Shown here one piece after another: positions 45,243-52,986 of a stretch of 64,000 bases of DNA. A program made the translations under genes and the position numbers. The stretch's first letter is position 1, and every line of letters begins with the position of its first letter. Origin of the DNA: JAFDXJ01 sp038257845. GTDB taxonomy: Bacteria; Bacteroidota; Bacteroidia; Chitinophagales; Chitinophagaceae. The stretch lies in the NCBI GenBank assembly GCA_038257845.1, contig JBBSQL010000007.1:1-64000 (forward strand), given 5' to 3'. Under the pieces are notes generated by a model. It did no database searches. It was not told where the DNA came from and was given only the letters and a program-made list of their open reading frames with translations.

Positions 45243-47396
45243 ATGTTATCACAACCCATACAATCCGGGTTTTCACTTCCCAGCGGAGCGGAAATTATTA
45301 TTGAAACCGGTAAACTCGCGCGCCAGGCTGATGGCTCAGTAACTGTGCGCCAGGGCAATTGCATTTTGCTCGCTACTGTAGTAGCAAACCTGGAGGCAAA
45401 AGAAGGCCAGGAATTTTTTCCCTTAAGTGTAGATTACCAGGAAAAATTTGCTTCAGCAGGCCGGATACCGGGCTCTTTTTTTAAGCGGGAAGCCAGGCTG
45501 AATGATTATGAAATTTTGACCAGTCGCCTGATTGACCGCGCATTGCGCCCCTTATTTCCGGAAGATTATTTTTGTGAGGTACAGGTATTGATCAGCCTTA
45601 TTTCAAGTGATGCCGAAGTGATGCCCGATGCACTGGCATGTCTCGCAGCTTCCTCTGCATTGGCCGTTTCAGATATTCCAATTAAAGAAATCATTTCTGA
45701 AGTACGCATTGCACGTGTTGATGGAAACTTTATAGTAAACCCAACCCGCAGCGAACTCGCTAAATCTGACTTTGAATTCATCATTGCCGCAACCGAAAAA
45801 AACCTCATGATGGTGGAAGGAGAAGCGAATGAATGTTCTGAAGCGGATCTCGTAAAATGCCTCGAAATAGCGCATGATGCAATTCGTGTTCAAATCAAAG
45901 CACAGCAGGTTTTAAGAGATAAAAAAGGGATCACTGCAAAAAGAGATTATAAAAAGCCTGAAACGAATGATGCCCTGAATGAAAAAGTAACGGCATTTAC
46001 CAAAGATAAAATTTATGAAATCGCAAAAGCGGCGTCTGCCAAGCATGAACGTTCCGATGCATTCAAAAAATTGAAAGCCGAACTTATTGAAAGCCTGGGT
46101 GCGGACCTTTCTGATACAGATAAAAAACTGGCTAAAAAATATTATGAAGACCTGCAATGGGAACTCGTTCGGGATATGATGATCAAAGAACGTGTACGCC
46201 TGGATGGACGTAAAATGGATGAAGTAAGGCCGCTTGCTATGGAAGTGGATACGCTTCCGGCGCCACATGGTTCTGCTTTATTTACCCGTGGCGAAACGCA
46301 ATCGCTTACCTCAGTAACATTAGGAACACCTTTAGACGAATTACTGGTGGAAAGCGCTGCTAAATCTGATTATACTAAATTTTTCCTCCATTACAATTTT
46401 CCGCCTTTCTCAACTGGCGAAGTGAAAATGATGCGTGGTGTTGGCCGCCGGGAAGTAGGCCATGGCAATCTTGCTATGAGAAGCCTGAAAAAAATGATGC
46501 CGGGAACTGAATACGCTTATACTGTTCGCGTGGTGAGTGATATTTTGGAATCAAACGGTTCATCATCTATGGCAACTGTTTGTGCAGGTTCCCTCGCATT
46601 AATGGATGCTGGCGTACCTTTTCCAAAACATGTAAGTGGCGTCGCCATGGGATTGGTTTCTCAGGAAAATGGCTATGCCATCTTAACGGATATCCTGGGT
46701 GATGAAGATCATTTAGGTGACATGGATTTTAAAGTGACCGGCACACGTGATGGTATTTGCGGTGTACAAATGGATATTAAAGTGGATGGCCTCAGTATGC
46801 AGGTAATGAACGAAGCTTTGGAACAGGCGCGCAAAGGAAGGCTACATATTTTGGATGCCATGTATGAATGTATGCCGGCACACCGTGAAGAAGTGAAACC
46901 ACATGCACCAAGAATGGAAAAATTAATTATAGATAAAGAATTCATCGGTGCCGTGATCGGGCCGGGTGGTAAAGTGATCCAGGAAATTCAAAAAGAAACT
47001 GGTACAACAATCAATATTGAAGAAGTTGGAAATTTTGGCGAAGTGAGTATTTTCTCTACCGATAAAGAAAGCGTAGTAAAAGCATTGAACTGGGTCAAAG
47101 GCCTGGTAGCCATGCCGCAAATTAATGATGTGTATGAAGCTAAAGTGAAAACAATTCAACCTTATGGAGCATTTGTAGAATTCCTGCCGAAAAAAGAAGG
47201 TTTACTTCATATCAGTGAAGTTTCCTGGAAAAGACTGGAAACATTGGAAGGCGTATTGAAAGAAGGGGACACTGTTAAAGTTAAACTCATCGGAATAGAC
47301 CATAAAACCGGAAAATTTAAATTGAGCAGGAAAGTTTTAATGCCAAGACCAGACGGCGCTCCACAGGGAGAAACTCATGATAATAACAGGCACTAA
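45243..47396 (+). CDS. pnp: Polyribonucleotide nucleotidyltransferase (PNPase)
   Basis: PNPase degrades RNA 3' to 5' with phosphate and can add tails. It has 717 residues, the usual length. Two RNase PH domains are visible (first with TVRQGNCILLATVV and FFPLSVDYQEKFASAGRIPGSF; second, catalytic, with FTRGETQSLTSVTLGT, VMRGVGRREVGHGNLA-like text and ILGDEDHLGDMDFKVTGT). A KH domain (AVIGPGGKVIQEIQKETG) and an S1 domain (GAFVEFLPKKEGLLHISEV) follow. It is 122 bp after rpsO and ended by a terminator at 47414. Confidence 0.98.
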   Translation: MLSQPIQSGFSLPSGAEIIIETGKLARQADGSVTVRQGNCILLATVVANLEAKEGQEFFPLSVDYQEKFASAGRIPGSFFKREARLNDYEILTSRLIDRALRPLFPEDYFCEVQVLISLISSDAEVMPDALACLAASSALAVSDIPIKEIISEVRIARVDGNFIVNPTRSELAKSDFEFIIAATEKNLMMVEGEANECSEADLVKCLEIAHDAIRVQIKAQQVLRDKKGITAKRDYKKPETNDALNEKVTAFTKDKIYEIAKAASAKHERSDAFKKLKAELIESLGADLSDTDKKLAKKYYEDLQWELVRDMMIKERVRLDGRKMDEVRPLAMEVDTLPAPHGSALFTRGETQSLTSVTLGTPLDELLVESAAKSDYTKFFLHYNFPPFSTGEVKMMRGVGRREVGHGNLAMRSLKKMMPGTEYAYTVRVVSDILESNGSSSMATVCAGSLALMDAGVPFPKHVSGVAMGLVSQENGYAILTDILGDEDHLGDMDFKVTGTRDGICGVQMDIKVDGLSMQVMNEALEQARKGRLHILDAMYECMPAHREEVKPHAPRMEKLIIDKEFIGAVIGPGGKVIQEIQKETGTTINIEEVGNFGEVSIFSTDKESVVKALNWVKGLVAMPQINDVYEAKVKTIQPYGAFVEFLPKKEGLLHISEVSWKRLETLEGVLKEGDTVKVKLIGIDHKTGKFKLSRKVLMPRPDGAPQGETHDNNRH

Positions 47397-47413
47397 ATTT
47401 TTATAAAAATTAT

Positions 47414-47440
47414 AAAAGGCTTGCAGTTTGCAGGCCTTTT
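47414..47440 (+). terminator. Terminator-like hairpin between pnp and prmA
   Basis: AAAAGGCTTGCA and TGCAGGCCTTTT form a 12-bp stem (one T-G pair) with a 3-base loop. It ends only 12 bp before prmA, so it may either stop pnp transcripts or influence prmA read-through. Confidence 0.75.
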
Positions 47441-47452
47441 ACTTTTAAAAAC

Positions 47453-48268
47453 ATGGATAATTATTTTTGCATCACGATACAAATTTCTGAAAGTATTGAG
47501 AGAGATAAAATCTCAGCAGCATTAGCGCAGTTATCCATTTCAGGTTTTGAAGAAAATGAAACCGAGTTACTTGCCTGGTTCAAAGAATCAGATTTCAATG
47601 AAGAAAATCTGAAGATGATCCTGGATAAAAATCATATCACTTATCAAAAGCAATTCATCCGGGGAAAAAATTGGAATGCGGAATGGGAAGCCAATTTTCA
47701 ACCGGTGATCATTGAAAATAAAATTGCTGTTCGGGCAAATTTTCATGCGCCCATTACAGGCATGGATCATGAAATAATCATCACTCCAAAAATGAGTTTT
47801 GGTACCGGCCACCATGCAACTACTTCTCTTATGATCGCGGAAATGTGCAGATTAAATTTTATTGGAAAAAAAGTTTTTGATTTCGGTGCAGGTACCGGCA
47901 TTCTTTCTATTCTTGCTGAAAAACTTGGTGCTTCAGAAATTTTTTCCATAGACAATGATCCCCTGAGCACTGAGAATTTTAAGGAAAATATTGAAGCCAA
48001 TTTTTGTAAAAAAATTTTTTATACAGAAAAGGGGATACCTCCGGGAAATGAAAAATTTGATATCGTACTGGCTAATATCAATAAGCATATATTACTTCAG
48101 TTTTTACCCGGCCTTTCAAAAATGTTGAACCCGGAAGGACAGATTTTGATGAGTGGAATATTAAATACGGATGTAGAAGATATGATATATGAAGCCGGTA
48201 AATCAGGGCTTGTTCATCGCTTAACAAATGTTAAAGATTCCTGGGCATTAATGGCATTTTCGGCTTAA
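47453..48268 (+). CDS. prmA: Ribosomal protein L11 methyltransferase
   Basis: PrmA methylates lysines of ribosomal protein L11 using SAM. It has 271 residues, slightly shorter than E. coli PrmA. The N-terminal L11-binding domain is followed by the linker MSFGTGHHATTSLMIAEM, then motif I FDFGAGTGILSILAEKLGA and the DIVLANINKHILLQ motif IV. Ending VKDSWALMAF is typical. The start lies just after the pnp terminator. The gene is not essential in bacteria that have been tested. Confidence 0.94.
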   Translation: MDNYFCITIQISESIERDKISAALAQLSISGFEENETELLAWFKESDFNEENLKMILDKNHITYQKQFIRGKNWNAEWEANFQPVIIENKIAVRANFHAPITGMDHEIIITPKMSFGTGHHATTSLMIAEMCRLNFIGKKVFDFGAGTGILSILAEKLGASEIFSIDNDPLSTENFKENIEANFCKKIFYTEKGIPPGNEKFDIVLANINKHILLQFLPGLSKMLNPEGQILMSGILNTDVEDMIYEAGKSGLVHRLTNVKDSWALMAFSA

Positions 48269-48283
48269 AAATATTCAATGGTT

Positions 48284-48313
48284 TTTGTGTGTTAAGTTTT
48301 GCAAGTATATTTG
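48284..48313 (+). promoter_or_regulatory. Promoter of plsY
   Basis: TATATTTG (48306-48313) is a perfect -7 box, and TTTG (48284-48287) is an 18-bp-spaced -33 box. It lies within a longer in-frame extension of plsY, supporting the downstream ATG. Confidence 0.6.
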
Positions 48314-48341
48314 TCATTCTTTTTTTATCAGTGATCGCCCC

Positions 48342-49004
48342 ATGACAGAATTATTTCTTATTTTTTTAGCTTATTTAATCGGTTCTATTCCGACGGCAGT
48401 CTGGGTAAGCAAATATTTTTTCGGCATTGATATCAGGGATTATGGAAGCGGCAATGCGGGCGCTACCAATACCTACCGCGTATTCGGCCCCAAATGGGGA
48501 ACTTTCGTTATGATTGTTGATATGTTGAAAGGAGTTGCTGCTACTTCACTCTACATTTTAATTTCACATTATTTACACGATGATTGGGATCGCACCAACC
48601 TGATGATTGGCCTGGGACTTGCCGCAGTATTGGGGCATATTTTCCCGATATGGGCTAATTTTAAAGGTGGAAAAGGTGTTGCTACTTTATTCGGAATGAT
48701 CGTGGCCATCCAACCTTTGGTAGCTGTTTGTTGTGTGGGTGTTTTTCTTGCAGTACTTTATCTTACCAGGTTTGTATCTCTAAGTTCCATGCTTGCAGGC
48801 GTGGCATTTGCCATTTTTATTTTATTTATTTTTAATGATGATGTCACTTTATACCGCGTGTTCTCAGTGGCAGTCGCATTAATGGTCATACTTACGCACC
48901 AGAAAAATATCAATCGCCTCATCAATGGCACAGAAGGCAAAGTGCCTATCTTCAAATATCGTGACCGTCGTCGTAAAAGAAGGAACGGAGATGATGATGA
49001 ATGA
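48342..49004 (+). CDS. plsY: Glycerol-3-phosphate acyltransferase PlsY
   Basis: PlsY transfers acyl groups from acyl-phosphate to glycerol-3-phosphate at the inner membrane, the first step of phospholipid synthesis. It has 220 residues from the ATG at 48342 (MTELFLIFLAYLIGSIP). The catalytic motifs are GSIPTAVW, GSGNAGATNTYRVFGPKWG, and the phosphate loop KGGKGVATLFG. Five membrane helices are predicted. A C-terminal basic tail (YRDRRRKRRNGDDDE) is unusual-looking but plausible for a cytosolic tail. It has its own promoter. Confidence 0.95.
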   Translation: MTELFLIFLAYLIGSIPTAVWVSKYFFGIDIRDYGSGNAGATNTYRVFGPKWGTFVMIVDMLKGVAATSLYILISHYLHDDWDRTNLMIGLGLAAVLGHIFPIWANFKGGKGVATLFGMIVAIQPLVAVCCVGVFLAVLYLTRFVSLSSMLAGVAFAIFILFIFNDDVTLYRVFSVAVALMVILTHQKNINRLINGTEGKVPIFKYRDRRRKRRNGDDDE

Positions 49005-49104
49005 TATTTTCTATCAAAAAAATTCTCCCATCTTAAGGAGGTTTACCTTTTTGGTATAAATATTGAAAGCCTCTCTGTGAACATTCTTCAATTAAATTAT
49101 TTTC

Positions 49105-49914
49105 ATGACCCGTAAACTACTCGCAGTATTATTTATTTTAAGCACTGTTTTATATGCCTGCACTGAAAATGCCATTACTGGCAGAAACCAGTTGAGCCTT
49201 GTATCAGAGCAACAATTGGAACAGGAAGCACAGGTACAATACAAGCAATTTCTTTCCCAGAATAAAGTTGTTTCAAACCCATCCAATAAAGATGCAGAGA
49301 TGGTGAAAAGAGTTGGCACACGTATCGCAAATGCCATCAATGAATATTACCAGCAAAAAGGTTTGGGCAATGAGCTTTCAGGTTATAAATGGGAATTCAA
49401 TCTCGTGGACAGCAAAGAAGTAAATGCCTGGTGTATGCCCGGTGGAAAAGTGGTGGTTTATACCGGTTTATTAAATGTCACTCAAAATGAGGCCGCATTG
49501 GCAATTGTACTTGGTCATGAAATCACGCATGCAGTTGCTGGTCATGGCAGGGAGAGGATGAGTGAAGTAATGCTCGCACAAGGCATACAGGTTGCAGGGA
49601 ATCTAGCCTTATCTAAAAATCCTAAAACAGCGAATATTTTTAATGGTATTTACGGCCCCGCTGCTCAATTAGGTGTATTATTACCCAATTCCCGTAGTCA
49701 GGAACTGGAAGCAGATCATTATGGATTGATATTCGCCGCCATGGCAGGTTACAATCCGCAGGAAGCAATTCCGTTCTGGGAAAGAATGCAAAAATTGGGC
49801 GGGGCACAACCACCAGTTTGGTTAAGTGATCATCCTGAAGATGCTGACAGAATCGCAAAACTCAAAGAATTAATGCCGGAAGCGCTGAGTTATTATAAAC
49901 CTGTTTCCAAATAA
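49105..49914 (+). CDS. M48-family metalloprotease lipoprotein
   Basis: This is a zinc protease of 269 residues exposed in the periplasm as a lipoprotein: the signal ends in LYAC with Cys19. The zinc motif is HEITH at 138-142 (VLGHEITHAVAGH), and the third ligand is in QELEADHYGLIFAAMAG. NAWCMPGGKVVVYTGLL precedes it, typical of LoiP/YcaL-like M48 proteases that degrade misfolded outer-membrane proteins. The end DHPEDADRIAKLKELMPEA is the conserved tail. It stands alone. It is the second M48 protease in the window, shorter than and distinct from the one at 15664. Confidence 0.93.
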   Translation: MTRKLLAVLFILSTVLYACTENAITGRNQLSLVSEQQLEQEAQVQYKQFLSQNKVVSNPSNKDAEMVKRVGTRIANAINEYYQQKGLGNELSGYKWEFNLVDSKEVNAWCMPGGKVVVYTGLLNVTQNEAALAIVLGHEITHAVAGHGRERMSEVMLAQGIQVAGNLALSKNPKTANIFNGIYGPAAQLGVLLPNSRSQELEADHYGLIFAAMAGYNPQEAIPFWERMQKLGGAQPPVWLSDHPEDADRIAKLKELMPEALSYYKPVSK

Positions 49915-49937
49915 CCTTTTACCAAATAAAAGTAGCG

Positions 49938-49967
49938 AAAACCCCACTCTGAGGAAAGGGTAGTTTT
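49938..49967 (+). terminator. Possible terminator after the M48 lipoprotein gene
   Basis: AAAACCCC pairs with GGG.GTTTT across a TA bulge (49938-49967), then ATT and AT-rich DNA. The loop and bulge make it a moderate candidate. Confidence 0.35.
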
Positions 49968-50030
49968 ATTCAAAAATTTTTCGTAACTTCGCATTCCTAA
50001 TCGATTTTTTAACCTTAAACGCCATTAAGG

Positions 50031-50468
50031 ATGCCTGCACAAAACCTCTTAGAATTATTGGAACTTGAAAGTGAAAGAAACCTGTTGATACAGGGTGTAC
50101 CCAGTTCTATGGAGAAACAGTTTGTAAAATTATCGTATGCCAAAAGCATGACGCCGTTGCTGTGTAGCCGCAAAGTTGACTTTGCGCTTATCTTTGCCAT
50201 CAACCTGACGCAACTTTGCTCAATCCTGAAAGAAGTGTTACCTGCCATCCACGAGAAAAGTATTTTATGGATCGCTTATCCGCGTTCAGCAAGCAAAATT
50301 GCCAGTGATTTAAACAGGGATTGTTCCTGGAATATGCTCTGCACGAATGGCTATGAGCCTTCACATGAAATTCCGCTCGACCATGTTTGGAGCGCCTTGC
50401 GTTTTTTAAAGGCTAAATCAAAAAAAGAAGAAGTGCCTTTGAAAAAAGCCAATTTGCAAACAGCCTGA
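50031..50468 (+). CDS. Hypothetical protein, 145 aa
   Basis: I cannot name this protein. It has 145 residues, no signal peptide, and a possible Rossmann-like arrangement. A conserved-looking block is ILWIAYPRSASKIASDLNRD, followed by WNMLCTNGYEPSHEIPLD and WSALRFLKA. The serine/lysine-rich AYPRSASKIASDL resembles DUF3052-type proteins of other bacteria, but I am not certain. It has a TAACTTCG box (7/8 to the -7 consensus) at 49984-49991. It meets the EamA gene tail to tail with 8 bp between them. No catalytic motif is evident. Confidence 0.7.
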   Translation: MPAQNLLELLELESERNLLIQGVPSSMEKQFVKLSYAKSMTPLLCSRKVDFALIFAINLTQLCSILKEVLPAIHEKSILWIAYPRSASKIASDLNRDCSWNMLCTNGYEPSHEIPLDHVWSALRFLKAKSKKEEVPLKKANLQTA

Positions 50469-50476
50469 TTTTAGCT

Positions 50477-51430
50477 TTAAATTTTTCGCATGTCTTTCAA
50501 ACTCCTGTTTACTAAATAAACGCCAGTAAGTGTAATCGCCGCGCCAATCAAAATGAACAGCGTTAATTTTTCATGCAGTAAAATTGCTCCAACAATCATC
50601 GCGACCAACGGATTGATATATGCATATAGCGAAGAAATCACTGTTGGTAAATGTTTGGTACTGTAAATAAAAGCAATGAAAGCGACGATAGAACCCATCG
50701 TAACCAAATACCCGATGGCCGTCCAGGTCTGCCAGGGTATCACGGAAAATGGCTGATCATTTCCGGTCACTTTTGCTAGGCCATAGATCATGAATGAAGC
50801 CATAAACATTTGCCAGCCCATGGCATAATACGGATTCATCAGGTATTTATTCCTGACAATAAATAAAGTGCCAATGCTCCATGAAAGCATGGCAATTACG
50901 CCAAGAATAATTCCATATACATATCCATCCGGTTGTACGTGAAAAGTATTTTCATACAATACCAGTGTAACACCGCCCAGGCCCAATAAAAGGCCAATAA
51001 ATGTGAGGCGGGAACTAATTTTCACTTTAAAAAAAATCATTTCTATTATAACAACGCTCAAAGGATATAAAGCGCCGATGAGTGCAGCCAGTCCGCTTGG
51101 AATAAATTTTAAGCCCCAGGTACTCAGCCCGTTGGCGAGCACAAACATGAAGATGGATAAAATAAATAACCACCTGAATTGTTTCCAACTCGGTAATTTT
51201 TCACCTTTCAATAAAAAATAAAGGACCAAAATTGATCCTGCGAGAAATTGCCTGATATAGGAAACTTCCAAACCCGAAATCCCTGAATTTACACCTATTT
51301 TATTGGCTACCCAGGTGGTTCCCCATAAAATACTTGTGGTGGATAATGCGAGGTATGCATACTTTCCGGAAGCTGATTCCGCCGAGGATCGCGGAAATAA
51401 GGAAGGCATTATGAATTTGTAGGATTTCAT
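50477..51430 (-). CDS. EamA-family (drug/metabolite) transporter
   Basis: This is an inner-membrane exporter of 317 residues with ten hydrophobic helices arranged as two EamA repeats. The first includes TTSILWGTTWVANKIGVNSG and the second YAMGWQMFMASFMIYGL, ending INPLVAMIVGAILLHEKLT. The N-terminal about 20 residues are polar. EamA proteins export amino acids, nucleosides or cell-wall precursors, and the substrate here is unknown. It begins 16 bp after purH on the same strand, so it may be co-transcribed with it. Confidence 0.87.
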   Translation of the reverse strand: MKSYKFIMPSLFPRSSAESASGKYAYLALSTTSILWGTTWVANKIGVNSGISGLEVSYIRQFLAGSILVLYFLLKGEKLPSWKQFRWLFILSIFMFVLANGLSTWGLKFIPSGLAALIGALYPLSVVIIEMIFFKVKISSRLTFIGLLLGLGGVTLVLYENTFHVQPDGYVYGIILGVIAMLSWSIGTLFIVRNKYLMNPYYAMGWQMFMASFMIYGLAKVTGNDQPFSVIPWQTWTAIGYLVTMGSIVAFIAFIYSTKHLPTVISSLYAYINPLVAMIVGAILLHEKLTLFILIGAAITLTGVYLVNRSLKDMRKI

Positions 51431-51446
51431 ATTTTCTCACTTGTTT

Positions 51447-52958
51447 CTAATGCCTGAAATGCCTGGTACCTGTAATGATCATAGCTAGTTTATTTTCAAT
51501 GCAATATTGAATACTGTCTTTATCCCGGATGGATCCGCCAGGTTGAATAAATGCACTGATACCCGAAGCATGAGCGAGTTTTACACAATCATCAAAAGGG
51601 AAAAATGCATCGCTTGCCAGGACTGCTTCATCCAAATCAAATTCGAAATGTTGCGCTTTATCTATAGCCTGCTTTAAAGCATCCACACGACTGGTTTGCC
51701 CGCAACCCTTGCCACATAATTGCAGATTTTTTACCAGTGAAATCGCATTGCTCTTGAGGTGTTTGCAAATAATATTCGCAAATAAAAGATCTTCTTTTTC
51801 CCGGGGAGTAGAAGGCCGGCCGCCTGCTTCTTTCCATTCAGCATGTAATGCCTGATCAGTATCCTGTACCAATGTGCCCTGCATAATGGATTTATATTGT
51901 TTGGCTTGTAAAGAAATATTTTCCTTTGAAACCAGGAGGATCCTGTTTTTCTTTGCCTGTAAAATTTGCAGCGCTTTTTCATCAAAACCCGGTGCAATTA
52001 AAACTTCAAAAAAAAGTTCACTGATAGACGAAGCCGTGGCTTCATCCAAATTTTTATTACAAATGAGCACTCCGCCGAATGCACTCTCGGGATCGCCGGC
52101 CAATGCCGCATCCCAGGCCTCTTTCAGCGTTTCACGAATTGCCATCCCGCACACATTTGTATGTTTGATAATTCCAAAAACTGCTTTTTTTTCATTACTG
52201 AATTCAGTGATAATTGACATCGCCGCATCTGCATCCACGAGGTTATTATAAGAAAGTTCCTTGCCATGAATTTGTGTAGCCAGTTTTTCTAAGTCCCCGT
52301 AAAAAGTTGCCTGCTGGTGTGGGTTTTCGCCATAGCGCAACATCTTTTGCGGATGCATGGTATTAATTAAAGTATCGTTGAAATAATTGCGGATAGCCAG
52401 GTCATATTGAAACACAATATCAAATGCCTTTGCAGCAAAAGATTTTCTTTCTTCTAATGTAGTAGTTCCCTCCTGTTCACGCAATATCTTTTCTAAAGAA
52501 GCATAATCATCTTTGGCTGCGATCACCAAAATATCACCAAAATTTTTTGCTGCGGCACGAATTAATGAAGGCCCGCCAATATCTATTTTCTCTATAATGG
52601 CTTTTTCTTCAGTTGTTTTAGAAACTGTTTCTTCGAATGGATACAGGTCAATAATCACCACATCAATTGCCGGAATATTGAACGTTGCCATTTCCTGCAT
52701 ATCCTGTTCATTTTCTCTTCGGCCCAATATTCCTCCAAAAATTGCGGGGTGCAGCGTTTTCACCCTTCCTCCAAGAATGGATGGGTATCCGGTTAGCTCT
52801 TCCGCTGGAATACAAGTCATGCCTGCATCTTCAATAAATTTTTGCGTTCCTCCCGTTGAATAAATTGTAATGCCGAGCCTTTTCATTTCCTCCAAAACCG
52901 GTAGCAACCCATCTTTATAAAAAACGGAAATCAGTGCACTTTTAATTTTCTTTTGCAT
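51447..52958 (-). CDS. purH: Bifunctional AICAR transformylase/IMP cyclohydrolase
   Basis: PurH performs the last two steps of purine synthesis: formylation of AICAR, then ring closure to IMP. It has 503 residues, normal. The N-terminal cyclohydrolase (MGS-like) domain reads ALISVFYKDGLLPVLEEM and STGGTQKFIEDAG, followed by GGRVKTLHPAIFGGIL. The transformylase part has RYGENPHQQATFYG and GKELSYNNLVDADAA, and the ending SIRDKDSIQYCIENKLAMIITGTRHFRH is canonical. It lies 28 bp after comEC and 16 bp before the EamA gene. Confidence 0.97.
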   Translation of the reverse strand: MQKKIKSALISVFYKDGLLPVLEEMKRLGITIYSTGGTQKFIEDAGMTCIPAEELTGYPSILGGRVKTLHPAIFGGILGRRENEQDMQEMATFNIPAIDVVIIDLYPFEETVSKTTEEKAIIEKIDIGGPSLIRAAAKNFGDILVIAAKDDYASLEKILREQEGTTTLEERKSFAAKAFDIVFQYDLAIRNYFNDTLINTMHPQKMLRYGENPHQQATFYGDLEKLATQIHGKELSYNNLVDADAAMSIITEFSNEKKAVFGIIKHTNVCGMAIRETLKEAWDAALAGDPESAFGGVLICNKNLDEATASSISELFFEVLIAPGFDEKALQILQAKKNRILLVSKENISLQAKQYKSIMQGTLVQDTDQALHAEWKEAGGRPSTPREKEDLLFANIICKHLKSNAISLVKNLQLCGKGCGQTSRVDALKQAIDKAQHFEFDLDEAVLASDAFFPFDDCVKLAHASGISAFIQPGGSIRDKDSIQYCIENKLAMIITGTRHFRH

Positions 52959-52986
52959 ATTCGTTTACATTAAATCTTTTGAAATA

